Below are positions 31,715-41,341 of a DNA stretch of 64,000 nucleotides, piece by piece. The stretch is from Paradevosia sp036499825 (GTDB lineage Bacteria; Pseudomonadota; Alphaproteobacteria; Rhizobiales; Devosiaceae), in the NCBI GenBank assembly GCA_036499825.1, contig DASYCZ010000026.1, forward strand, positions 744,001-808,000. The letters are read 5' to 3'. Made by a program: the position numbers and the translations under genes. The notes beneath the pieces are model-generated. The model was not told the DNA's origin and searched no databases. It saw only the letters and a program-made list of their open reading frames with translations. Within the stretch, counting starts at the first letter, position 1, and every line of letters begins with the position of its first letter.

Positions 31715-33124
31715 ATGACGACTGGCAGCGACATCCTTAAGCAGATCAAGGACGAGAACATCAAATACGTGGATCTGCGCTTCACCGACATGCGCGGCAA
31801 GCTGCAGCATGTGACCATGGACCAGTCGGTTGTCGACGAGGATATGTTCGAGGAAGGCGTGATGTTCGACGGCTCGTCGATCTCGGGCTGGAAGGCCATC
31901 AACGAGTCCGACATGGTGCTGATGCCCGATCCGAACTCCGCTTATGTGGATCCGTTCTTCGGTGCCGCCACGCTCGCCATGAACTGTGACATTCTCGAGC
32001 CCGCCACTTACCAGGCGTATAACCGCGATCCGCGCTCCATCGCCAAGCGCGCCGAGGCATTCGTCAAGTCGTCGGGCGTTGGCGATACCATCGTGTTTGG
32101 CCCCGAGCCGGAATTCTTCCTGTTCGACAACGTCAAGTACTCGAACACCACTTACAAGGTCGGGTTCGAAGTGGATGCCAGCGAGCTGCCGACCAACAAC
32201 GACGCCGACTACGAGGCTGGCAATAACGGCCATCACATCGGTATCAAGAAGGGCTATTTTCCGGTTCCGCCGCTCGACAGTGCCCAGGACATCCGCGGTG
32301 AAATGCTCGAAGCCATGGGCGCCATGGGCGTCGTCATCGAGAAGCACCACCACGAAGTAGCGTCCGCGCAGCACGAGCTCGGCATCCGCTTCCAGCCGAT
32401 GATCAAGTCGGCCGACGATGTGCTCATCTACAAGTACGTCATTCAGCAGGTTGCCAACGCCTACGGCAAGACCGCAACTTTCATGCCGAAGCCCGTCTAT
32501 GGCGACAACGGCTCGGGCATGCATTGCCATCAGTCGATCTGGAAGGACGGCAAGCCACTCTTCGCCGGTGACCAGTATGCGGGCCTCTCGATGGATGCCC
32601 TCTACTACATCGGCGGCGTGATCAAGCATGCCAAGTCCATCAACGCCTTCACCAATCCGACCACCAACAGCTACAAGCGCCTGGTGCCCGGCTTTGAAGC
32701 TCCGGTGCTGCTGGCCTATTCGGCTCGCAACCGCTCGGCTTCCTGCCGTATCCCCTTCGGCCAGTCGCCGAAGGCAAAGCGCGTGGAAGTCCGCTTCCCG
32801 GATCCGCTGGCGAACCCGTATCTGGGCTTCACGGCCCTGCTGATGGCTGGCCTCGACGGCATCAAGAACAAGATCCACCCGGGCGATCCGATGGACAAGG
32901 ATCTGTACGAGCTGCCGAAGGAAGAGCTGCGCTCGATCCCGACCGTTTGCGGCTCGCTGCGTGAAGCGCTCGACAGCCTCGACAAGGATCGCGAATTCCT
33001 CAAGGCCGGCGGCGTGATGGATGACGATTTCATCAACGCCTATATCGAGCTGAAGATGACGGAAGTCATCAAGTTCGAGCAGACGCCGCATCCGGTCGAA
33101 TATGAAATGTACTACTCGGCCTGA
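31715..33124 (+). CDS. glnA: Glutamine synthetase, type I
   Basis: A 469-residue dodecameric GSI that joins ammonia to glutamate with ATP. Signature blocks are FDGSSISGWKAINESDM (residues 50-66), GPEPEFFLFD near 130, the Mg/glutamate loop NGSGMHCHQSIWKDGK near 265, and NRSASCRIP near 340. Tyr398 in MDKDLYELPKEEL is the adenylylation site, marking the GlnE-regulated GSI-beta type. GAGGAAG provides a ribosome-binding site. It is probably co-transcribed with glnB from the sigma-54 promoter. Confidence 0.98.
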   Translation: MTTGSDILKQIKDENIKYVDLRFTDMRGKLQHVTMDQSVVDEDMFEEGVMFDGSSISGWKAINESDMVLMPDPNSAYVDPFFGAATLAMNCDILEPATYQAYNRDPRSIAKRAEAFVKSSGVGDTIVFGPEPEFFLFDNVKYSNTTYKVGFEVDASELPTNNDADYEAGNNGHHIGIKKGYFPVPPLDSAQDIRGEMLEAMGAMGVVIEKHHHEVASAQHELGIRFQPMIKSADDVLIYKYVIQQVANAYGKTATFMPKPVYGDNGSGMHCHQSIWKDGKPLFAGDQYAGLSMDALYYIGGVIKHAKSINAFTNPTTNSYKRLVPGFEAPVLLAYSARNRSASCRIPFGQSPKAKRVEVRFPDPLANPYLGFTALLMAGLDGIKNKIHPGDPMDKDLYELPKEELRSIPTVCGSLREALDSLDKDREFLKAGGVMDDDFINAYIELKMTEVIKFEQTPHPVEYEMYYSA

Positions 33125-33142
33125 TCCAGACCGACAGACGTT

Positions 33143-33170
33143 AAAAAAGGGGGCCGTCGGGCCCCTTTTC
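33143..33170 (+). terminator. Rho-independent terminator after glnA
   Basis: An A-rich arm with five G and two C pairs with GGCCCCTTTT, allowing one bulged G, around a 4-base GTCG loop. It is followed by C and ATTTTCC, and lies 20 bases after the stop of glnA. Confidence 0.85.
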
Positions 33171-33828
33171 ATTTTCCGGAACCGATCGTGCTTGCAGTCA
33201 AAGGCTGGCGTAACAGCACTTCGAGCTGATCGAGGTCGTGCAGTTCGCGGAACTGAACGGCAAAGCCGAACTCCAGATGCCGAACCACATTGGCAAGCGC
33301 CGCCCCGACAGCGACCGCCGTTCCGAGCGGCGGGGTGAATTGTGCCGATATCGCAGCCCCGGATCGGGAAATGTCGACCAGAATGCAATCCATCGGCTGG
33401 TGTCCGGCGGTGATCAGCCTGGCATGCGGATTGCGCGGCAAGACGCGCTTATATTCACGGCGGTCGGCCACCGTCTTCATGGCCTCTCGCTTCATCCAGT
33501 CGATGCGTCCGGCCAGTCGGCAACGCTCTTCGTCGGTACAATCAAAGATAATGGAAAAGCCGTCCGCCCGCCCGTCGGCGATATGGCCGGTGAGCAGGCC
33601 GAGCGGATCGAAGCGAACCGTCAGCCTGTCCCCTTCGTCACCCATCACGACCGCGTCGACTACGGCGTGGTCGGCTGAGATACTGCGGGCCCGGCAGGCA
33701 AATACCCTTACCTGGCCGTTGACGTCGCGTCGTCCGGTGAATGTGTAGCAACCGACGACGCAGCCGATGTAGCGGCTATCGAGATGTCGGCGGGTAGAAG
33801 TGGAAATTGATACAAGACCCTCTTGCAT
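33169..33828 (-). CDS. PilZ-domain protein
   Basis: A 219-residue protein with a C-terminal PilZ domain (about residues 118-205): the c-di-GMP binding motif DRREYKR with the RxxxR arrangement, followed by the DISRSGAAIS pattern (D/N-x-S-x-x-G). The N-terminal half (RDVNGQVRVFACRARSISAD, LTVRFDPLGLLTGHIADG) resembles a degenerate first PilZ-like barrel without the Arg motif. It should bind cyclic di-GMP. Three in-frame ATGs exist; I use the third, which alone has GGAG at a proper distance (nine bases). It faces glnA tail to tail. Confidence 0.8.
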   Translation of the reverse strand: MQEGLVSISTSTRRHLDSRYIGCVVGCYTFTGRRDVNGQVRVFACRARSISADHAVVDAVVMGDEGDRLTVRFDPLGLLTGHIADGRADGFSIIFDCTDEERCRLAGRIDWMKREAMKTVADRREYKRVLPRNPHARLITAGHQPMDCILVDISRSGAAISAQFTPPLGTAVAVGAALANVVRHLEFGFAVQFRELHDLDQLEVLLRQPLTASTIGSGK

Positions 33829-34066
33829 AGAAACCATCTCCATGGATGCAGTCCGCAAGTATTGTCTCGAACATACTAGCCATCACATATAAATTGTTTC
33901 TTTATACTGAACTCGTGTCGCGCGAGGCTCATTTCTGGCGAGAAAAACGAGCATCCCGAAATGATAACGGTCATCAATTCTTGGAATTATGCCACCCGGA
34001 CAGTAACACTGAGGGCGTCGGGAGACGTTTCCGGCTTTCATTACGATGTCCTCAGCCATTGCTTCT

Positions 34067-35590
34067 TCAGGGCGTATTGTTCTCCGCCTTGGCCATCTCG
34101 AGGAAGAATGGCTCCGGAGAGTTCACCTCGACAAGCCTGCGGCGCTGCACCTCGAAGAACCGCGTGCCGATGGTGCGCACGAAGCTGCGGTCATGGGAGA
34201 CCACCACGCAGGTGGCGCCCTGCTCCAGCATTTCGTTTTCAAGCGCCTCCACGCCTGCGATGTCGAGATGGTTGGTTGGCTCGTCCATCAGATAGAAGTT
34301 CGGCTCCGTCAGGCGCAATGCCAGCATTCCGAGGCGCGCCCGCTGTCCGAACGATAACTCGGTGACAGGGCGCCCCTGTTTTTCGATCGGCAGCCCGGCG
34401 GATGCCAGCAGCGAGCGGTTCCGCATATCGCCGACGGCGAACCCGGCAATGATTTCACTGGGTGTCGACGCCTCGGGCAGTTGCGACATGGCCTGGTCGA
34501 TATAGCCGAGCACGACCGATGGCGTCACCTTGATGCCGTTAGTGCCTTCTGTCATGGCCAGCCGCAGAAGCCGCACCAGCTGCGACTTGCCGGCGCCGTT
34601 CCGTCCCAGCACGACAAGGCGGTCGCCCTGGAAGATGAGCAGCTTGCCAGTCTTGAACAAGGCATCGCCGGAGGGCGTCGATACAGTGACATCATCGAGC
34701 GACACCGGCACCCTGGCATGCGTGCCGCTGTTGCTGAGGCGGATTTCTCCCGAACGTTCCTTGTGGGCGGGCTTTGCGGCCGCTTCGATCTTGCCGGCGC
34801 GGTCCTTCAGATATTTGGCCTTTACCGTCAACAGGTCACTGCCGGAATTGATGCCGATATTGGTCAGCTTCGCGGCGTTCTGGCGCAGCTGTTTTGCCTG
34901 CTTGAGATCACGATCGAGTTTAACCTGGTCGGCAGTATCGCTTTCCGTCAGTGCCTGCCGCGCCGCAGAATAAGGCAGGGCGAAATAGCGCGACGTCTCT
35001 GGCCTGAGGAACAGCGTGCGATTTGTCGTTGCATCGAGGAAATCGCGATCGTGGCTGGCGATGACCACCGGCATGCTCCTGGTCGAGGTCCTGAGCCATG
35101 CTTCCAACTGGTAGAGCTTGCCCAGATCCAGATGATTGGTGGGCTCATCAAGCAGCAGCGCATCCGGCTCCATCACCCAGACGCGGGCGATCAGCATCAG
35201 GCGTTGCCAGCCGCCGCTCAGCTGGGCGACCGGACGATCGCGCAGTGCCTCGGGCGTTGCGAATTCATCCAGCGCTACGTCGACGCGCCAGGCTTCGGTT
35301 GCCTGCTGATCTGGCGACAGTGCGCCAAGCACCGCCTGCCGCAAGGTGAGGCCCAGCAGCGCCGCCGGTACATCCTGTTCGACGAAGCCCATCTTGAGAC
35401 CGCGCGAGCGCACGATGTCGCCTTCGCTGGGCTCGGCAAGACCGGCGAGGCATCTGAGCAGCGAAGTCTTGCCGCGGCCGTTGCCGGCGACAAGCCCGAC
35501 GTGGTCGCCGTCACCGATGCTGAGGGTAAGGTTCTGGAAAAGTGGCGTCGTGGCAGTCAAGCCGACTTGCCGGAGGCTGATAGCGCCCAT
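34067..35590 (-). CDS. ABC-F family ATPase
   Basis: A 507-residue soluble protein with two ABC ATPase domains and no membrane segments. First Walker A GNGRGKTSL near residue 36, signature LSGGWQRLML near 125, Walker B ALLLDEPTNHLDL near 147. The linker of charged helices (about 230-275, KLDRDLKQAKQLRQNAAKL) is the P-site tRNA interaction motif region. Second Walker A GRNGAGKSQL near 333, LSFGQRARLG near 415 and YLMDEPTNHLD near 437. ABC-F proteins act on ribosomes. No resistance or housekeeping subgroup can be set by eye. Confidence 0.88.
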   Translation of the reverse strand: MGAISLRQVGLTATTPLFQNLTLSIGDGDHVGLVAGNGRGKTSLLRCLAGLAEPSEGDIVRSRGLKMGFVEQDVPAALLGLTLRQAVLGALSPDQQATEAWRVDVALDEFATPEALRDRPVAQLSGGWQRLMLIARVWVMEPDALLLDEPTNHLDLGKLYQLEAWLRTSTRSMPVVIASHDRDFLDATTNRTLFLRPETSRYFALPYSAARQALTESDTADQVKLDRDLKQAKQLRQNAAKLTNIGINSGSDLLTVKAKYLKDRAGKIEAAAKPAHKERSGEIRLSNSGTHARVPVSLDDVTVSTPSGDALFKTGKLLIFQGDRLVVLGRNGAGKSQLVRLLRLAMTEGTNGIKVTPSVVLGYIDQAMSQLPEASTPSEIIAGFAVGDMRNRSLLASAGLPIEKQGRPVTELSFGQRARLGMLALRLTEPNFYLMDEPTNHLDIAGVEALENEMLEQGATCVVVSHDRSFVRTIGTRFFEVQRRRLVEVNSPEPFFLEMAKAENNTP

Positions 35591-36025
35591 GATCTAATCT
35601 TTCTGATCGGGCATCGCGTCTTGAATATTGGCGATGTGAAGCCGAAGTCAGGCGATCAAGCGTGCAGATGCACGTGAAAGCCGCTCTGGGCAGACCAGGA
35701 AAGAAAGACGGTGTTGCGTCAGTCCGCGTCGGTCAGCCCTGCAGGCGAATGTGCCGCAGGGCGAAGACAGGTCCGCGCTGACGATGGGGCCGCATGAAAG
35801 TCAAAGGCCCCTCCTCTGTTGACGTGAAGCCGGCAGGAAAACTAGCGGGCGTCGCGGCCGACTTCAAGCGTCAGGCGAAGTAGAAAAGCAGGAACAGGCC
35901 GGCAGTTGCAAACTGCCGTGGAACCAGTAGATGGGCAGACCGGTACGCAAAACTTGAAAATCCGGCCTGCAGCCATCGAAAGGCTGGGTTCCGACGATGA
36001 GCCGATAGACGGCTTGACGCGGTCC

Positions 36026-36066
36026 GCATACGGCAACTCCAAACAAAAACCGTATGCCGCTTTTAT
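36026..36066 (+). terminator. Possible terminator hairpin in the gap before parE
   Basis: GCATACGG (36026-36033) pairs perfectly with CCGTATGC (36050-36057) around a 16-base A-rich loop, followed by CGC and TTTTAT. The long loop makes it weaker than usual. If real, it ends an unannotated rightward transcript. Confidence 0.4.
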
Positions 36067-36327
36067 AGTTGTATGGGCTTAAAAAAGTGCTTCCGAGAAG
36101 CAAACAGAAGGTAAACACTCTGATCGGTGTGCCATAACCCGCGCGAAGGCAGTCATTTTGCCGACAACTTTATGCAATGTTTCCCGGCCGAAACCGCAGA
36201 AGTTCCGGCCGGGCGCGACAGCAAGGGAGAAGCTTGCCTGAAGGTACACATATCGCGGCGTCGACTTGTCTCGGCGAGCGATATAGGCAACTTAGTCCCG
36301 GCGCCTTGAACCGCGCGCGAACCAGCC

Positions 36328-36342
36328 GTTCATAATGCGTTC
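36328..36342. promoter_or_regulatory. LexA (SOS) box of parE
   Basis: GTTC-ATAATGC-GTTC is a perfect alphaproteobacterial LexA operator, 124 bases before the parE ATG. A -10-like CATAAT hexamer (36331-36336) lies inside it, so LexA binding would block the promoter. Confidence 0.82.
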
Positions 36343-36465
36343 AGGTACATCTCAGCGGCAGGGCAATTTTCTGGCACGAACGACTTTACTGCCTTGGAGT
36401 ATGCTATCGGCAGGCAAACACTGATTCGCCTTCGGGCGCCATTGCACTGCTGAGCAAAGGATTAC

Positions 36466-38505
36466 ATGTCGCATATCGACGATCTCTTCGGCAGTGATGC
36501 GCCGGCCCTGGCCCCTTCTCCCCGTCCCGTCGCAACGGAGGCCGCACGTCCGGCTGCGCCGTCACAGCCGCCGGCGTCCGGCAGCAGCAGCTATTCGGCG
36601 GCGGACATCGAAGTGCTGGAGGGACTTGAGCCCGTTCGCCGTCGTCCCGGCATGTATATCGGCGGTACCGACGCCAACGCACTGCATCACCTGTTCGCCG
36701 AAATCATCGACAATGCCATGGACGAAGCCATCGGTGGCTTCGCCACGCGCATCGAGGTGGAATTCACCGCCGAAGGCTATTTGACGGTCATCGATAACGG
36801 CCGTGGTATTCCGGTTGAAGAGCACCCGAAATTTCCCGGCCGCTCGACGCTCGAAATCATCATGACGACGCTGCATGCCGGCGGAAAGTTCGATTCCAAA
36901 GCCTATGAGACCTCTGGCGGCCTGCATGGCGTCGGCAGCTCTGTGGTCAATGCGCTCTCCGATGATCTCGTGATCGAGGTTGCCCGCGACCAGCAGCTTT
37001 ACCGCCAGACCTATTCGCGCGGCAAACCCACGAGCGCCGTCGAGAATATCGGCCGGGTCAACAATCGCCGCGGCACTCTGGTGCGTTTCCATGCCGATCC
37101 AGAAATCTTCGGCGGCCGTGCGCAGTTTTCGGCGCAGCGCCTCTTCAAGATGACCCGCGCCAAGGCGTATCTCTTCGGCGGCGTCGAGCTGCGCTGGTCA
37201 TGCGACGAGAGCCTGGCCGATGATGAAGTTCCGGCCAAGGCGACATTTCATTACCCCGGCGGCCTGCGGGATTTCATGGCGGCGCGGATCGAAGGCGAAA
37301 CCCGCATCGTCGACGAAATCTTTTCCGGCCAATCCGGTAAGCCGGGTACGCATGGCGCGACCGAATGGGCGATCGCGTGGTCGCTCAGCGATGGGTTCGT
37401 CTCATCTTATTGCAACACCGTGCCCACTCCGGATGGCGGAACGCACGAGGCCGGCCTGCGCGCAGCACTGCTGCGTGGGATCAAGAATTATGCCGAACTC
37501 ACCAAGGATAAGCGCGCCGCGGTAGTGACGTCGGAAGACATTTTCGCGCATTGCAACGCCATGATGTCGGTGTTCATCCGCGAGCCGGAATTCGTTGGCC
37601 AGACCAAGGACAAGCTGGCTTCGGCCGAAGCGACGCGCATCGTCGACAACGCCATCCGCGATGCCTTCGACCATTGGCTGGCCGCATCGCCCAACCAGGC
37701 GACTAAATTGCTTGACTGGGCCGTGGAGCGCGCCGAGGAACGACTGCGCCGCCGCAAGGAAAAAGAAATCGACCGCGCCAGCGCCACGCGCAAATTGCGC
37801 CTGCCCGGAAAGCTGGCCGATTGTACGCAGACCGCGGCGCAGGGCGCGGAGATCTTCATCGTCGAGGGAGACTCGGCCGGCGGCAGCGCCAAGCAGGCGC
37901 GCAGTCGCGCCAGCCAGGCCGTGCTGCCGTTGCGCGGCAAGATCCTCAACGTGGCAGGCGCCAGTCGCGACAAGCTTGCGGCCAACCAGTTGATCGCAGA
38001 CCTGATCCAGGCATTGGGCTGTGGAACGCGCGATCGCTATCGCGAAGACGAGTTGCGCTACGACAAGATCATCATCATGACCGATGCCGATGTCGACGGC
38101 GCGCATATCGCATCGTTGCTGATCACGTTCTTCTTCCAGGAAATGCCGCGCCTCATCGATGACGGCCACCTCTACCTGGCACTGCCGCCGCTATATCGCA
38201 TCAGCCAGGGGCCCAAGACGCTCTATGCGCGCGATGACTTGCACAAGGAAGAATTGATCTCCAGTGAGTTTACCGGACGCGGAAAAATAGAGATCACACG
38301 CTTCAAAGGTCTGGGAGAAATGCCATACGCGCATCTGCGCGAAACAACCATGGATCCGAAAACGCGGACGCTTCTACAGGTCAGGATCTTGCAAGATCGC
38401 GATGACACACGATCTTCTGTGGATCGGTTGATGGGCAACAAGCCGGAAAGCCGGTTTGAATTCATTCAGGCGAATGCTGCTTTCGTTACCGACCTGGACA
38501 TCTAG
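36466..38505 (+). CDS. parE: DNA topoisomerase IV subunit B
   Basis: The 679-residue ATPase subunit of topoisomerase IV works with ParC to decatenate daughter chromosomes. The GHKL ATPase domain has EIIDNAMDEAIGG near 83, VIDNGRGIPVEEHPK near 107 and GGLHGVGSSVVNALS near 150. The TOPRIM domain has VEGDSAGGSAKQARSR near 468 and IMTDADVDGAHIASLL near 545. The absence of the extra GyrB insert and the wording QAVLPLRGKILNV favour ParE. The first 40 residues are a low-complexity Pro/Ala extension typical of this lineage. AAAGGA precedes the ATG. Confidence 0.95.
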   Translation: MSHIDDLFGSDAPALAPSPRPVATEAARPAAPSQPPASGSSSYSAADIEVLEGLEPVRRRPGMYIGGTDANALHHLFAEIIDNAMDEAIGGFATRIEVEFTAEGYLTVIDNGRGIPVEEHPKFPGRSTLEIIMTTLHAGGKFDSKAYETSGGLHGVGSSVVNALSDDLVIEVARDQQLYRQTYSRGKPTSAVENIGRVNNRRGTLVRFHADPEIFGGRAQFSAQRLFKMTRAKAYLFGGVELRWSCDESLADDEVPAKATFHYPGGLRDFMAARIEGETRIVDEIFSGQSGKPGTHGATEWAIAWSLSDGFVSSYCNTVPTPDGGTHEAGLRAALLRGIKNYAELTKDKRAAVVTSEDIFAHCNAMMSVFIREPEFVGQTKDKLASAEATRIVDNAIRDAFDHWLAASPNQATKLLDWAVERAEERLRRRKEKEIDRASATRKLRLPGKLADCTQTAAQGAEIFIVEGDSAGGSAKQARSRASQAVLPLRGKILNVAGASRDKLAANQLIADLIQALGCGTRDRYREDELRYDKIIIMTDADVDGAHIASLLITFFFQEMPRLIDDGHLYLALPPLYRISQGPKTLYARDDLHKEELISSEFTGRGKIEITRFKGLGEMPYAHLRETTMDPKTRTLLQVRILQDRDDTRSSVDRLMGNKPESRFEFIQANAAFVTDLDI

Positions 38506-38544
38506 GCCGCCGAGTCGATCTTAAGCAAACGGCCGCAAATCCCG

Positions 38545-38572
38545 TTGACTCGCAAGACCTTTGCGCTATGGT
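38545..38572 (+). promoter_or_regulatory. Sigma-70-type promoter before the DEAD-box helicase
   Basis: TTGACT (38545-38550), a 16-base spacer and TATGGT (38567-38572) lie about 70 bases before the helicase start, in the gap after parE. It is a good match to the housekeeping consensus. Confidence 0.55.
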
Positions 38573-38645
38573 CCCCGCCGTCGAGGACCACTCCGTCGGC
38601 CTGCGGCCTTTGTTGCTCGCCCGCCGATATCCTTCCAACACTTGA

Positions 38646-40115
<1,470 letters not shown>

Positions 40116-40266
40116 AGTAACGGCAACGTAATTATGCGCTGTATGCGCATAAAATTTACGCAAAAATACTTGCCAACCCGACTGATTTCGCTCTTATTCA
40201 CAACTCGTTAAGCAAGACAGCGAAACAATACGCTCTGTGTGAAAGAGCGTCCAGAAGGGCGGGGCC

Positions 40267-41313
40267 GTGTCCGAACAGCAGTTCAAGCGAGCGCTGGGTT
40301 ATGCCTTCTCGGCTCTGGATCTGCTTAAGCGCGGAAATATTCCACCATTCCCGCAATTCTACGAGCTGTTTTATATCTACGCGACTGGTGTCAATCCCGA
40401 ACTGAACGAGCGGATTAACGCTATAATTGGCGGCGGCCACGCGCCGGATACCGATCTTGCTACGCAGCTATACGAAGAGTTTTTACGCTCACGCGATGCA
40501 AGAGACCGGATACATAATGTTTCCGAACGCATGGCCAGTCGAATGGAAGTCGTTCACGAAGCCATCGACGCCACGATGCTTAATGCTGAGGCCTATTCCG
40601 GTTCGCTGGAAGCGGCGACCGGCGATCTCGAACATGGAATGTCATCGGCCGAGCTCAAGGCGATAACTGCCCGGCTGCTGTTCGAGACGCGCCGCATGCA
40701 GGCGACCAACAAGCAGCTTGAGGTAAAACTCGAATCATCGCTCGACGACATCGCCGTGCTGCAGCGCGACCTCAACGAAGTCCGCAAGGAATCGGCTCTC
40801 GATCCGCTGACCAAGATCGCCAACCGCCGAGCCTTCGACGAAGGGATCGCCAATGCCATCAGTGATGCGCGGGCCTATGGCGAGCCCCTATCGCTGGTGA
40901 TGATCGACATCGATCACTTCAAGCGCTTCAACGACAGCTACGGACATCAGACCGGCGACCAGGTGCTGAGGCTGGTGGCGATGACGCTGAAATCCAACAT
41001 CAAGGGCAAGGACATGGCGGCGCGCTATGGCGGGGAAGAGTTCGCCGCCATCCTGCCGACGACAGACCATGCCAGCGGCCTGCATGTCGCGGAGAATGTG
41101 CGGCTGGCTATCCAGGCAAAGGAATTGCTGAAGCGCTCGACAAACGAGAACCTGGGACGCGTAACCTCGTCCTTCGGTGTCGCCAGTTTCCGTGAAGACG
41201 ATACGGTCAGCACGCTGATCGAGCGCGCAGACCGCTGCCTCTACGCCGCCAAGGCGCGCGGTCGCAACTGCGTGGTCGGCGAAGAAGCCCTGTCGGATTT
41301 TCGCGTGGCCTGA
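40267..41313 (+). CDS. Diguanylate cyclase (GGDEF domain)
   Basis: A 348-residue protein with an N-terminal helical region (1-165, with coiled-coil character near 130-165) and a GGDEF domain with the active-site loop ARYGGEEF near residue 257, Mg site MIDIDHFKRFND near 215 and DPLTKIANRRAFDEG near 178. It should make c-di-GMP. The RxxD inhibitory site before the active loop reads KGKD, so allosteric product inhibition may be weak. No membrane segment is seen. The GTG start follows AGAAGG. A PilZ receptor protein lies 7 kb away. Confidence 0.92.
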   Translation: MSEQQFKRALGYAFSALDLLKRGNIPPFPQFYELFYIYATGVNPELNERINAIIGGGHAPDTDLATQLYEEFLRSRDARDRIHNVSERMASRMEVVHEAIDATMLNAEAYSGSLEAATGDLEHGMSSAELKAITARLLFETRRMQATNKQLEVKLESSLDDIAVLQRDLNEVRKESALDPLTKIANRRAFDEGIANAISDARAYGEPLSLVMIDIDHFKRFNDSYGHQTGDQVLRLVAMTLKSNIKGKDMAARYGGEEFAAILPTTDHASGLHVAENVRLAIQAKELLKRSTNENLGRVTSSFGVASFREDDTVSTLIERADRCLYAAKARGRNCVVGEEALSDFRVA

Positions 41314-41341
41314 GTGAGCCTTACGCCCGCTCCAGGCTCAC
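41314..41341. terminator. Possible hairpin between converging GGDEF gene and aroA
   Basis: GTGAGCCT and AGGCTCAC form a perfect 8-bp stem around a 12-base loop, directly after the GGDEF stop codon and overlapping the end of aroA. There is no T-tract, so its function as a terminator is uncertain. Confidence 0.35.

Larger units (their letters stand above)
35591..36465. other. 875-base region without a convincing gene, upstream of parE
   Basis: This is the longest stretch without a gene in the window. Frames of 60 to 84 codons on both strands lack ribosome-binding sites or family patterns. The contents I can see are a GGGGCC/GGCCCC hairpin at 35786-35811, a possible terminator at 36026-36066, and the SOS box of parE at 36328-36342. 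It is richer in A/T near 36060-36120 than its surroundings. It may contain an unrecognised small RNA, but I see no known RNA family. Confidence 0.5.

Noticed and set aside
33961..34365. Rightward 134-codon frame after the PilZ gene
   Set aside because: Most of it is antisense to the end of the ABC-F gene; no family pattern and no ribosome-binding site.
35864..36118. Leftward 84-codon frame in the gap before parE
   Set aside because: The start is in an A/T-rich spot without a Shine-Dalgarno sequence and the composition does not look coding.
36127..36309. Rightward 60-codon frame upstream of parE
   Set aside because: No ribosome-binding site, no recognisable pattern, and it ends near the SOS box.
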